Shown: one piece after another, positions 43,085-50,554 of the stretch
Layout of the letters: each line of letters starts with the position of its first letter
Position numbering within the stretch: the stretch's first letter is position 1
DNA from: Oxalobacteraceae sp. CFBP 13730
GTDB lineage: Bacteria > Pseudomonadota > Gammaproteobacteria > Burkholderiales > Burkholderiaceae_D
DNA length: 64,000 nucleotides
NCBI GenBank assembly: GCA_014841835.1
Contig: JACYUQ010000004.1
Span: 868,001 to 932,000, forward strand
Direction: 5' to 3'
The notes under the pieces: model-generated
What the model saw: the letters and a program-made list of their open reading frames with translations, nothing else
Databases searched by the model: none
Told to the model about the DNA's origin: nothing
Translations under genes and position numbers: made by a program

Positions 43085-43122
43085 AAAAAAGCCCACCCGG
43101 CAAGCGCCGGGTGGGCTTTTTT
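43085..43122. terminator. Bidirectional terminator between M16 protease and LLM oxidoreductase
   Basis: Six A, GCCCACCCGGC, AAGC loop, GCCGGGTGGGC, six T. Perfectly symmetric, serving both convergent genes. Confidence 0.93.
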
Positions 43123-43146
43123 ATCGTTGAAACATCAGTGCTGGGG

Positions 43147-44133
43147 TCAGCTGTTGCGCCGGATGTCAGCCGTGATTTCGTACGCGTGCAGGCGTGCTGC
43201 GTGGTCGTAGATCTGCGACGTGATCATCATCTCGTCCGGCTTGGCCTTGTCGATGAATGCGTGCAGTTGAGCCGCTACGGTGTCGCGCGAGCCGATTGCC
43301 GAGCAGGCCAGCACGCTGTCGAGCATCATGCGCTCGGGCGTGTCCAGCGCTTCCAGGTAGCCGCTGACAGGCGGCTTGAGTTTGCCCGGATTGCCCGTGC
43401 GCAGCGCAACAAACGCCTGCTGCATCGACGTGGCCAGCAGATGCGCTTCTTCGTCGGTGTCAGCCGCGAACACGTTGAAACCGAGCATCACGTACGGCTC
43501 GGCCAGCTGCGCCGATGGACGGAAGTTGCTGCGGTACATGTCGATCGCCTGCATCATCATCTGCGGCGCGAAGTGCGACGCGAACGCATACGGCAGGCCG
43601 AGGTGCGCTGCCAGTTGCGCGCCGAACAGGCTCGAACCGAGAATCCACAGCGGCACGTCCAGACCTGCGCCCGGCACGGCCAGCACCTGCCGGCGGCTCG
43701 AGCCGGCAAAGTAATCCATCAGTTCCACAACGTCCTGCGGGAACTCGTCGGCGTCCGACGCCAGGTTGCGGCGCAGCGCGCGCGCCGTGGTATGGTCGGA
43801 GCCAGGCGCGCGGCCCAGGCCCAGATCGATCCGGCCCGGATGAAGCGACGCGAGCGTGCCGAATTGTTCGGCGATCACGAGCGGTGAGTGATTCGGCAGC
43901 ATGATGCCGCCGGCGCCCACGCGGATCGTGGACGTGCCGGCCGCCACATGGGCGATCAGTACCGCCGTGGCGGCGCTCGCAATGCCCGGCATGCCGTGGT
44001 GTTCGGCGAGCCAGTAACGGTTGTAGCCCCAGCGTTCGCCATGCTGGGCGAGGTCGAGTGAGCTTTTGAAGGAAGTTGCCGCATCGCTGCCTTGAACGAT
44101 CGGCGAGAGGTCGAGTATCGATAAAGGGATCAT
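43147..44133 (-). CDS. LLM-class flavin oxidoreductase (luciferase-like)
   Basis: A 328-residue protein of the bacterial luciferase fold, YhbW/YceB-type alkanal-monooxygenase-like subgroup. It opens with MIPLSILDLSPI, followed by RYWLAEHHGMPG, IRVGAGGIMLPNHSPL and DLGLGRAPGSD, all flavin-site signatures of this group. The frame extends upstream, but the ATG before I-P-L-S is the family start. The substrate is unknown. It is divergent from the serine hydrolase across 83 bases, so the two may share control. Confidence 0.88.
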   Translation of the reverse strand: MIPLSILDLSPIVQGSDAATSFKSSLDLAQHGERWGYNRYWLAEHHGMPGIASAATAVLIAHVAAGTSTIRVGAGGIMLPNHSPLVIAEQFGTLASLHPGRIDLGLGRAPGSDHTTARALRRNLASDADEFPQDVVELMDYFAGSSRRQVLAVPGAGLDVPLWILGSSLFGAQLAAHLGLPYAFASHFAPQMMMQAIDMYRSNFRPSAQLAEPYVMLGFNVFAADTDEEAHLLATSMQQAFVALRTGNPGKLKPPVSGYLEALDTPERMMLDSVLACSAIGSRDTVAAQLHAFIDKAKPDEMMITSQIYDHAARLHAYEITADIRRNS

Positions 44134-44216
44134 GGAACAATGATACGCCGATGCGAAAAAACGCGTGCAAGGGTGCCCAAAACTGCACCGGTCGCTTGTC
44201 AATACAGTCTGTCGTC

Positions 44217-45359
44217 ATGAGCGTGCAACATGGCTTCAACGGGCATCATCTGGCGGCAATCGACGCTGCCATCGGCACTGCCATCGCGGCCCGCTCGCTG
44301 CCCGGCGCCGTGTATTGGCTCGAACGCGGCGCCACGCATGCCGAGCGCGCGTACGGGCGACTCGACTTCGGGCCGGCTGCAGCGCCCGTCACTGTGGGCA
44401 CTGTGTTCGACGTCGCCTCGTTGACGAAAGTGCTGGTCACGGCGCCGGCGATCCTGCTGCTGCACGAAGCCGGCCAGATCGACCTCGAAGCGCCGCTGCT
44501 GCGCTATCTTCCCGACTGTGCGGGCGGCGGCAAGGACGCGATTACGGTGCGCCAGTTGCTGACGCATACGTCGGGCTTGCTGGCCGGGTTGCCTGCCAGT
44601 CCGGCGTGGCAGGGCAGGGAAGCGGCGTTGCTGCTGGCATCGCGCGAACGCGTGACGCATGTGCCGGGCAGTGTCTTTCGCTACTCCGACATCAATTACA
44701 TCCTGCTTGGCCTGATCATCGAACGCGTGACCGGCATGCCGCTCGATGCGTTTGCCGGGCAGTGCATCTTTGCGCCACTGGGCATGCAGGACACCGGCTA
44801 TCGGCCGCTGGCGCGCGGCGACGGGCGGCCGATAGCACCCACCCAGCGTGGTGCGGTGGATGCAAACGCCCCGCTGTCGAAAGCGCAGCGCGGCCTGGCA
44901 TCCGGTGCCGTGCTGCAAGGCCACGTGCATGATCCGACCGTGCGCCGGATGGGCGGCGTGGCCGGCTCGGCTGGCGTGTTCTCGACCGCGCGGGATGTCG
45001 CGCGCTTTGCCCGCATGCTGCTCGCAGACGGCGAACTCGATGGCGTGCGCGTGCTGCATCCCGACAGCGTGCGCCTGCTGTGCACCGCACAGTCGCCACC
45101 GGGCATCACCGCGCTGCGCGGCATGGGGATGGACATCGATTCGCCGTTTGCCCGGCGGCCGCGCGGCCGGCATTACCGGCTCGGCAGCTACGGGCACACG
45201 GGCTTTACCGGCTGCATCCTGTGGATCGATCCGGTGTCCGACAGCTTCTATGTCTTCTTGTCCAACCGGGTGTATCCGGACGATCGCAACAGCATCCTGC
45301 CGCTCTACGCCGAGCTCGGCACGCTATCGGCGGAAGCCGTATTATCAGCTCAACAATAA
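44217..45359 (+). CDS. Beta-lactamase-fold serine hydrolase (class C/EstB type)
   Basis: A 380-residue serine hydrolase. The nucleophile motif SLTK is at 68-71, Tyr156 is in YSD, and a HTGF motif stands near the C-terminus in place of KTG. No signal peptide is seen at this start, so a cytoplasmic esterase or peptidase role is likelier than antibiotic hydrolysis. The open frame runs 47 codons further upstream and partly across the divergent gene; the ATG at 44217 is preferred on family length, but this is not certain. Confidence 0.82.
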   Translation: MSVQHGFNGHHLAAIDAAIGTAIAARSLPGAVYWLERGATHAERAYGRLDFGPAAAPVTVGTVFDVASLTKVLVTAPAILLLHEAGQIDLEAPLLRYLPDCAGGGKDAITVRQLLTHTSGLLAGLPASPAWQGREAALLLASRERVTHVPGSVFRYSDINYILLGLIIERVTGMPLDAFAGQCIFAPLGMQDTGYRPLARGDGRPIAPTQRGAVDANAPLSKAQRGLASGAVLQGHVHDPTVRRMGGVAGSAGVFSTARDVARFARMLLADGELDGVRVLHPDSVRLLCTAQSPPGITALRGMGMDIDSPFARRPRGRHYRLGSYGHTGFTGCILWIDPVSDSFYVFLSNRVYPDDRNSILPLYAELGTLSAEAVLSAQQ

Positions 45360-45388
45360 ATAAAAAAATGCGTGCAAATGGCTGCACA

Positions 45389-45417
45389 TTGCATGATGTT
45401 GGGCGACGATTTAATAT
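45389..45417 (+). promoter_or_regulatory. Predicted promoter of the Gly-x-Thr repeat gene
   Basis: TTGCAT, a 17-base spacer, TAATAT, in an AT-rich gap. The start codon is 111 bases past the -10. Confidence 0.4.
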
Positions 45418-45527
45418 TTCCAAGCGGTATTGTGCGCGCCTATATCTGCGCTGCCCGTACACTCAATTCATGACTTGACGCAATGATGTGTCGGGCACGC
45501 GACAAAAAACATGTTGAGGAGAACACC

Positions 45528-46130
45528 ATGAACAAGCTACTCAAAGGAATGATCGGCGCATCGCTGACGGTTGCCATGCTGGGCGCGACTGCGGTCCACG
45601 CACAAACGGGCACCACGACAGGCGCCACGGGCCGTACCGGTACCGCGACGGGCACTGGCATGGCAGGCGCGTCGGGCCAGGTCGGTAGCCAGACCGGCAG
45701 CAGCATGCAGGATGCGACAGGCCGCTCGTCGATGAGCGCCACCGGCACCAGCACGATGAATCCGCAAACCGACCGTCGCAGCAGCACCACGCCAATGACC
45801 GGTACCACCGGCTCCGCAGGCGTTGTCGATAGCCGTGCAGGCACGGTCGGCGCTACGGGCCGTACCGGCACCACCGGCGTGACGGGCAGCGCCAGCAGCT
45901 CGATGGGTAATAGTGGCATGACCGGCGCGACCGGCAGTGCGACTGGTACCAGTGGCAGCACCGGCATGTCGGGCAGCACCAGCGGTGCCACCGGCACGAC
46001 TGGTACGATGGGCAACGGTACGACCGGCAGCGCCAGCGGTGCAGCAGGCACCGGCACCACGGGTGCAACTGGCACCGCTACCGGCACCACCGGTACGGGT
46101 ACCACCGGTACCACCGGCCGCGGTTATTGA
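45528..46130 (+). CDS. Secreted Gly/Thr-rich repeat protein
   Basis: A 200-residue exported protein. The signal peptide has a KLLKG start and a VHAQ end (residue 26). Almost all of the mature part is low-complexity Gly, Thr, Ser and Ala, with long stretches in a three-residue period (TGATGRTGT, TGTTGVTG, TGATGTATG). The register gives Gly at every third place like collagen, but there is essentially no Pro, so a stable triple helix is doubtful. A few Met and one charged patch (NPQTDRRSS) interrupt it. GAGGAG precedes the ATG and a terminator follows. Role unknown; a surface or matrix filler is one guess. Confidence 0.78.
   Translation: MNKLLKGMIGASLTVAMLGATAVHAQTGTTTGATGRTGTATGTGMAGASGQVGSQTGSSMQDATGRSSMSATGTSTMNPQTDRRSSTTPMTGTTGSAGVVDSRAGTVGATGRTGTTGVTGSASSSMGNSGMTGATGSATGTSGSTGMSGSTSGATGTTGTMGNGTTGSASGAAGTGTTGATGTATGTTGTGTTGTTGRGY
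45603..46124 (+). repeat. Degenerate tandem repeat inside the Gly/Thr-rich gene
   Basis: The coding DNA is built from repeated 9-base units close to GGTACCACC and ACCGGCACC. Such near-perfect short repeats favour replication slippage in multiples of three, so the length may vary between strains. Confidence 0.7.
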
Positions 46131-46178
46131 TAGCACCAGCAATGCGTCAGCAATAAGGGTGGCTTAGCCGCCACCAGC

Positions 46179-46211
46179 ACAACACCGGCCTCGCGCCGGT
46201 GTTGTCGTTTT
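46179..46211 (+). terminator. Intrinsic terminator after the repeat gene
   Basis: ACAACACCGGC, a 5-base loop, GCCGGTGTTGT, then CGTTTT. An 11-bp perfect stem 48 bases after the stop. Confidence 0.85.
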
Positions 46212-46315
46212 ATCTGTGGTATCCGCGCCGCATCCGTGGTCAATATTACGGGCCTGGTGATTTTCCACGGAGGTTGTGGCGTACCATTCATAATTATTGC
46301 CATACGGAACTAATT

Positions 46316-47695
46316 ATGATGCACCCCGACGCGCCGCACGAGATGCTGGCCCCCAGTGCCATGAAGCTCTCCGAGCTGATCGGCGCGCTGAGCTACGCGC
46401 TCGACATCACCGAAGGCCAGCCGGCTGGCCACTGCGTGCGCTGCTGCTGGATCGGAATGCATATCGGCCGCGTCGCTGGCCTGAACGAAGATCAGTTGTG
46501 GGAACTGTATTACACGCTGCTGCTCAAGGACCTTGGCTGCAGCAGCAACGCGGCTCGCATCTGCGAGTTGTACATGACGGACGACCTCGACTTCAAGCGC
46601 AGCTTCAAGACGGTGGGCGACAGCCTGCCGCAGGTGCTTGGTTTCGTGCTCAAGCACACTGGCCTGAAAGCCGGCCTGGCCGAGCGGTTCCGCAGCGTCA
46701 TGACCATTCTGCGCGACGGGCCCGAGATCGCGCAGGGCCTGATCGCCACCCGCTGCCAGCGCGGCGCCGACATCGCGCGCCTGCTGCGCTTCCCCGAAGG
46801 CGTGGCCGAAGGTATCTATTCGCTTGATGAACATGTCAACGGCAAGGGCAAGCCGGCCCAGCTCGTGGGCGACGCGATCCCCGTGTATGCGCGCATCGCG
46901 CTGCTGGCGCAGGTGATCGACGTGTTCCACACCGATGGCGGGCGCGAGGCCGCGCTGCACGAAGCCACCGCGCGCGCCGGCAGCTGGTTCGATCCGCAGC
47001 TGGTCGCGGCGTTCGAGCAGGTCGCGCTGGAAGATGCCTTCTGGCGCAAGCTGGCCGCGCCCGACCTGGATCGCGCCGTATTCGCACTCGAGCCGGCCGG
47101 CCACGAAGTCGCGCTCGATGAAGACTACCTCGACGACATCGCCACCGCCTTCGGCCAGGTGGTCGACGCCAAGAGCCCGTACACGAGCGGCCACAGCGCA
47201 CGCGTGGCGCTGTACACCGACATGATCGGCGAGGCGCTCGGGCTGTCGGCGCAGCGGCGCCGCTGGCTCAAGCGTGGCGCGCTGCTGCACGACGTCGGCA
47301 AGCTGGGCGTGAGCAACAGCGTGCTCGACAAGGCTGGCTCGCTCGACCGTGACGAATGGGCCGCCGTGCGCCAGCACGCCGAATACACCGAAACGATCCT
47401 GGGCCGCATCGCGGCGTTTGCCGAACTGGCGTCGATTGCCGGCGCCCACCACGAGCGGCTCGACGGCAACGGCTACCCGCGCGGCCTGCATGCCGACGAC
47501 ATCCGGCTCGAGACGCGCATCATCACCACCGCCGACATCTTCGACGCCATCACCGCCGAGCGCCCGTACCGCGGCGCGATCCCGATCCCGCAGGCGCTCG
47601 AGATGATGGAAAAGACCGTGGGCACCGCGCTCGACCCGGCCTGCTTCGATGCGCTCAAGCGCGGACTGGCGCTGGTGCCGTTCCCGGCGCCCTGA
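46316..47695 (+). CDS. Tandem HD-GYP protein with a degenerate N-terminal copy
   Basis: A 459-residue cytoplasmic protein. The C-terminal HD-GYP domain (about 270-450) is intact: GHSARVA, His325-Asp326 in LLHDVGKLG, HHERLDGNGYP at 378-388, and RPYRG. The N-terminal half follows the same plan but is broken. GHCVRCCWIGMHIGRVAGL matches the opening helix, the HD position reads LLKDLGCSS (KD for HD), and the GYP loop reads LDEHVNGKGKPAQL. Thus one active and one pseudo-enzyme copy sit in a single chain. The active half would hydrolyse cyclic di-GMP. No receiver or membrane part is present. Confidence 0.87.
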   Translation: MMHPDAPHEMLAPSAMKLSELIGALSYALDITEGQPAGHCVRCCWIGMHIGRVAGLNEDQLWELYYTLLLKDLGCSSNAARICELYMTDDLDFKRSFKTVGDSLPQVLGFVLKHTGLKAGLAERFRSVMTILRDGPEIAQGLIATRCQRGADIARLLRFPEGVAEGIYSLDEHVNGKGKPAQLVGDAIPVYARIALLAQVIDVFHTDGGREAALHEATARAGSWFDPQLVAAFEQVALEDAFWRKLAAPDLDRAVFALEPAGHEVALDEDYLDDIATAFGQVVDAKSPYTSGHSARVALYTDMIGEALGLSAQRRRWLKRGALLHDVGKLGVSNSVLDKAGSLDRDEWAAVRQHAEYTETILGRIAAFAELASIAGAHHERLDGNGYPRGLHADDIRLETRIITTADIFDAITAERPYRGAIPIPQALEMMEKTVGTALDPACFDALKRGLALVPFPAP

Positions 47696-47874
47696 ATCTG
47701 CTGCCACGTTCTGCCTGCCACAGTCACATGTCAGTGTGATGAATTCCTCTTCCGGATAGCAAGATTTGACAAACACGGCATCCCGGATGCCACCACAATG
47801 CGCTCACTGAGAGCCTGTCCGGATTGCTTGGGACTGGCTCCAATACCCGATGGCCAACCTGGTTTGGAGCGCAC

Positions 47875-50508
47875 ATGAATGAGTTGAAGGCACGGCAGTA
47901 TCAGCGGACCGCGATCGCAGCGGCGGTGGCAATCCTGGCGGTGAGCGGGGCAGGCGCGCAGGAAGCGCCGGTGCTGGCGCCCCAGACCGTGGTGGTGACG
48001 GGCGTGCGCGCCGCGCTCGAACAGTCGCTGCGCCAGAAGCGCGACAGCGACGCCGTCGTCGAGGTGGTCACGGCCGAAGACATCGGCAAAATGCCCGATA
48101 AAAACGTGGCCGACGCCATCTCCCGCCTGCCCGGCGTGAACACGCAATCGTCCGCCGGCGGCGAAGGCGGCTTCGGCGAAAACGACCGCGTCAGCCTGCG
48201 CGGCACCAGCCCGAGCCTGCAGCAGACGCTGTTCAACGGCCACGCGATCAGCACCGGCGACTGGTTCGTGCTGAACCAGATCGGCGGCAATGTCGGCCGT
48301 TCGAGCAGCTTCTCGCTGCTGCCGTCCGAGCTGGTCGGCTCGATCGTGGTCCAGAAAAGCCCGACAGCCGACCTGGTCGAAGGCGGCGTTTCCGGCGCCA
48401 TCAACGTGATCACGCGCCGCCCGCTCGACTTCCGCCAGCAGCTTACCGTCGAAGGCTCGGTTCAGGCCAACTACAACGATTTGTCTGGCGAGACCAAGCC
48501 GCATCTGTCAGGCCTCGTGAACTGGAAGAACGCCGCCAACACCGCCGGCATCCTGATCCAGGGCTTCTCCGAGAAATCATCCGTGCGGCGCGATGGCCAG
48601 GAAATTCTCGGCTACACCCCGATCAGCGCGACCAGCGCCGCGGCGCTCGCCAACCCGGCGCTGGCCGGCGTGGTCGTGCCGACCTTCATCGGCGCCGCGC
48701 TGTTCGAACAGGAGAAGAAGCGCGAAGGCGGCGCCTTCGACATCGAAGTGCGCCCGAACCGCGACCTGACGCTGGACGTCAACGGCTTTTATTCGAAACT
48801 CGAAGCGCCGCACCAGAACACCAACTGGCTGGCCGCGCCGGCCAACTCGATCAACAGCCTGAACCTGATTCCAATTAACCCGATCGTGCGCAACAACACG
48901 CTGGTGGGGGCCGGGTTCACGCGCAACGCCGGCGAGGTCGACAATATCTACCGTCCGGATGCAGGCGGCGAATCGTGGTACCTGGATTTCAACGGCAAGT
49001 GGCGCGTCAACGAGCGCTTCTCGCTGTCGGGCAAGCTCGGCAAGACGCACGGCGTGGGCTGGGACCGCGACGACGTCTACTACCAGAACAATGTCGACGG
49101 CGGCATGGTGTATGGCTTGAACGGTCTGTCGCCGGCGTCGGTCAGCTACCCCGGCGGCAACACGGTCTCGCCCGGCTCGACCGCCTGGGCGGGCGGCGGC
49201 GAATCGCAGTCGGTGGACAAGGAACAGTACGCGCAGCTCGACGGCGAACTGCGCCTGGACAATCCGACGTTCCAGGCCGTGCGCTTTGGCGCGCGCTGGA
49301 CCGACCACCAGCGCAACGCCGAGCATCCGCTGGAAACCCGCCCGGGTCCGCTGGGCTTTACCAATCCGGGCCCGGCCTGGAATGGCCAACTGTACCCGAG
49401 CGACTTCGGCAATGACCTGGGCGGCAATGTCGCGTCGAACTACTTCAAGTACGACGGCGCGGCATTGGGCGCCTGGGGCGCAATCCCCGGCAACCGCCTG
49501 CTCGACTACGTGCTGCGTCATAACTGGATGAACGAATTCGAAGTGGCCGAGAAGACAGCGGCGCTGTACGGCATGGTCGACTTCGGCGGCGACGGCTGGA
49601 GCGGCAATGTCGGCCTGCGCGCCGTCGAGACGCGCCAGAACACGATCGTCAATCTGCCGGGCGGCCCGGCGCCGATCACCGGTTCGGCCTTCGGCGCCTA
49701 CACGCCGACGACGTTCAAGCGTACCTACCGTGACTACCTGCCAAGCGCCAACCTGAAGTACAACGTGACGCCCGATCTGGTGCTGCGCACGGCGCTGGCC
49801 AAGACCATCGCGCGCCCCGACTACAGCGCGCTGGGCGGCTCGGTGTCGCTCAACGACGACGCGCTGAGCGGCAACGGCGGCAACGTCAATCTCGACCCGG
49901 TGCGCTCGACCAACTTCGACATCGGCGCCGAGTGGTATTACGCGCCAAAGGCGCTGCTGTCGGCGGGCCTGTTCTACATGGACCTGCGCTCGATCGTGGC
50001 GCAGGGCACGTCGACCGGCACCTATTACAACAACAAGCGCAGCACGCCCACCGAATACCAGATCACGTCGCCGTACAACACAAGCGGGCGCAATCGCGGG
50101 GTGGAGCTGAGCTGGCAGCAGCCGGTGGCGCGTGACTTCGGCTTCCTGGTCAACTACACGTTCGCCGATGGTGAACTCGACGATGGTGGTGAACTCATCA
50201 ACTCGTCGCGCAACACCTACAACGTGACCGGTTACTTCGAGAATGAACGCTTCTCGGCGCGCCTGGCCTACAACTGGCGCTCGAAGTACAAGGCAGGCGT
50301 GGACCGTGGCGCGAGCCAGCACGTGGACGACATGCCGTCGCTGGCGGGCTCGATCAACGTCAAGCTGAGCGAACGCTTCACGCTCACGTTCGATGCGCTC
50401 AATCTCACCAACGAGACCATCAAGATGTACGCCGAAAACGAGGACCGGCCACGCGCCTTCTACTCTAACGGCCGTACCTTCTACCTCGGCCTGCGCGGCA
50501 AGCTGTAA
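47875..50508 (+). CDS. TonB-dependent receptor, TonB-Xanth-Caul subfamily
   Basis: An 877-residue outer-membrane receptor. The signal ends near GAGAQ (29), followed by a TonB-box-like stretch and the plug domain (VVVTGVRAALEQSLRQKRDS, DAISRLPGVNTQ, VSLRGTSPS). A 22-strand barrel ends in a FYLGLRGKL strand; the last residue is Leu rather than the usual Phe. The RAALEQSLRQKRDSDAV plug start is typical of the TonB-Xanth-Caul group, often tied to carbohydrate uptake. It is followed by a GH20 hexosaminidase and a permease on the same strand, suggesting chito-oligosaccharides or related amino sugars as ligand. TonB/ExbBD are not in the window. Confidence 0.92.
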   Translation: MNELKARQYQRTAIAAAVAILAVSGAGAQEAPVLAPQTVVVTGVRAALEQSLRQKRDSDAVVEVVTAEDIGKMPDKNVADAISRLPGVNTQSSAGGEGGFGENDRVSLRGTSPSLQQTLFNGHAISTGDWFVLNQIGGNVGRSSSFSLLPSELVGSIVVQKSPTADLVEGGVSGAINVITRRPLDFRQQLTVEGSVQANYNDLSGETKPHLSGLVNWKNAANTAGILIQGFSEKSSVRRDGQEILGYTPISATSAAALANPALAGVVVPTFIGAALFEQEKKREGGAFDIEVRPNRDLTLDVNGFYSKLEAPHQNTNWLAAPANSINSLNLIPINPIVRNNTLVGAGFTRNAGEVDNIYRPDAGGESWYLDFNGKWRVNERFSLSGKLGKTHGVGWDRDDVYYQNNVDGGMVYGLNGLSPASVSYPGGNTVSPGSTAWAGGGESQSVDKEQYAQLDGELRLDNPTFQAVRFGARWTDHQRNAEHPLETRPGPLGFTNPGPAWNGQLYPSDFGNDLGGNVASNYFKYDGAALGAWGAIPGNRLLDYVLRHNWMNEFEVAEKTAALYGMVDFGGDGWSGNVGLRAVETRQNTIVNLPGGPAPITGSAFGAYTPTTFKRTYRDYLPSANLKYNVTPDLVLRTALAKTIARPDYSALGGSVSLNDDALSGNGGNVNLDPVRSTNFDIGAEWYYAPKALLSAGLFYMDLRSIVAQGTSTGTYYNNKRSTPTEYQITSPYNTSGRNRGVELSWQQPVARDFGFLVNYTFADGELDDGGELINSSRNTYNVTGYFENERFSARLAYNWRSKYKAGVDRGASQHVDDMPSLAGSINVKLSERFTLTFDALNLTNETIKMYAENEDRPRAFYSNGRTFYLGLRGKL

Positions 50509-50516
50509 TCAGCCCA

Positions 50517-50536
50517 GGGGCGGCTTCGGCCGCCCC
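50517..50536 (+). other. UUCG tetraloop hairpin between receptor and GH20 genes
   Basis: GGGGCGGC, TTCG, GCCGCCCC. A perfect 8-bp stem with the extra-stable cUUCGg loop, eight bases after the receptor stop and with no T-run. Such hairpins commonly protect the upstream mRNA end or lower downstream expression without full termination. Confidence 0.65.
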
Positions 50537-50554
50537 GCCTTCAACTGGACACCC

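Noticed and set aside
45440..46114. Val/Pro-repeat minus-strand frame opposite the Gly/Thr gene
   Set aside because: It is the reverse complement of the Thr/Gly codon repeats, and the plus strand has the signal peptide, ribosome site and terminator.
47766..47771. Perfect TTGACA before the TonB receptor gene
   Set aside because: No acceptable -10 at 15-19 bases; the nearest, CACAAT, is 22 bases away, so no promoter is called.
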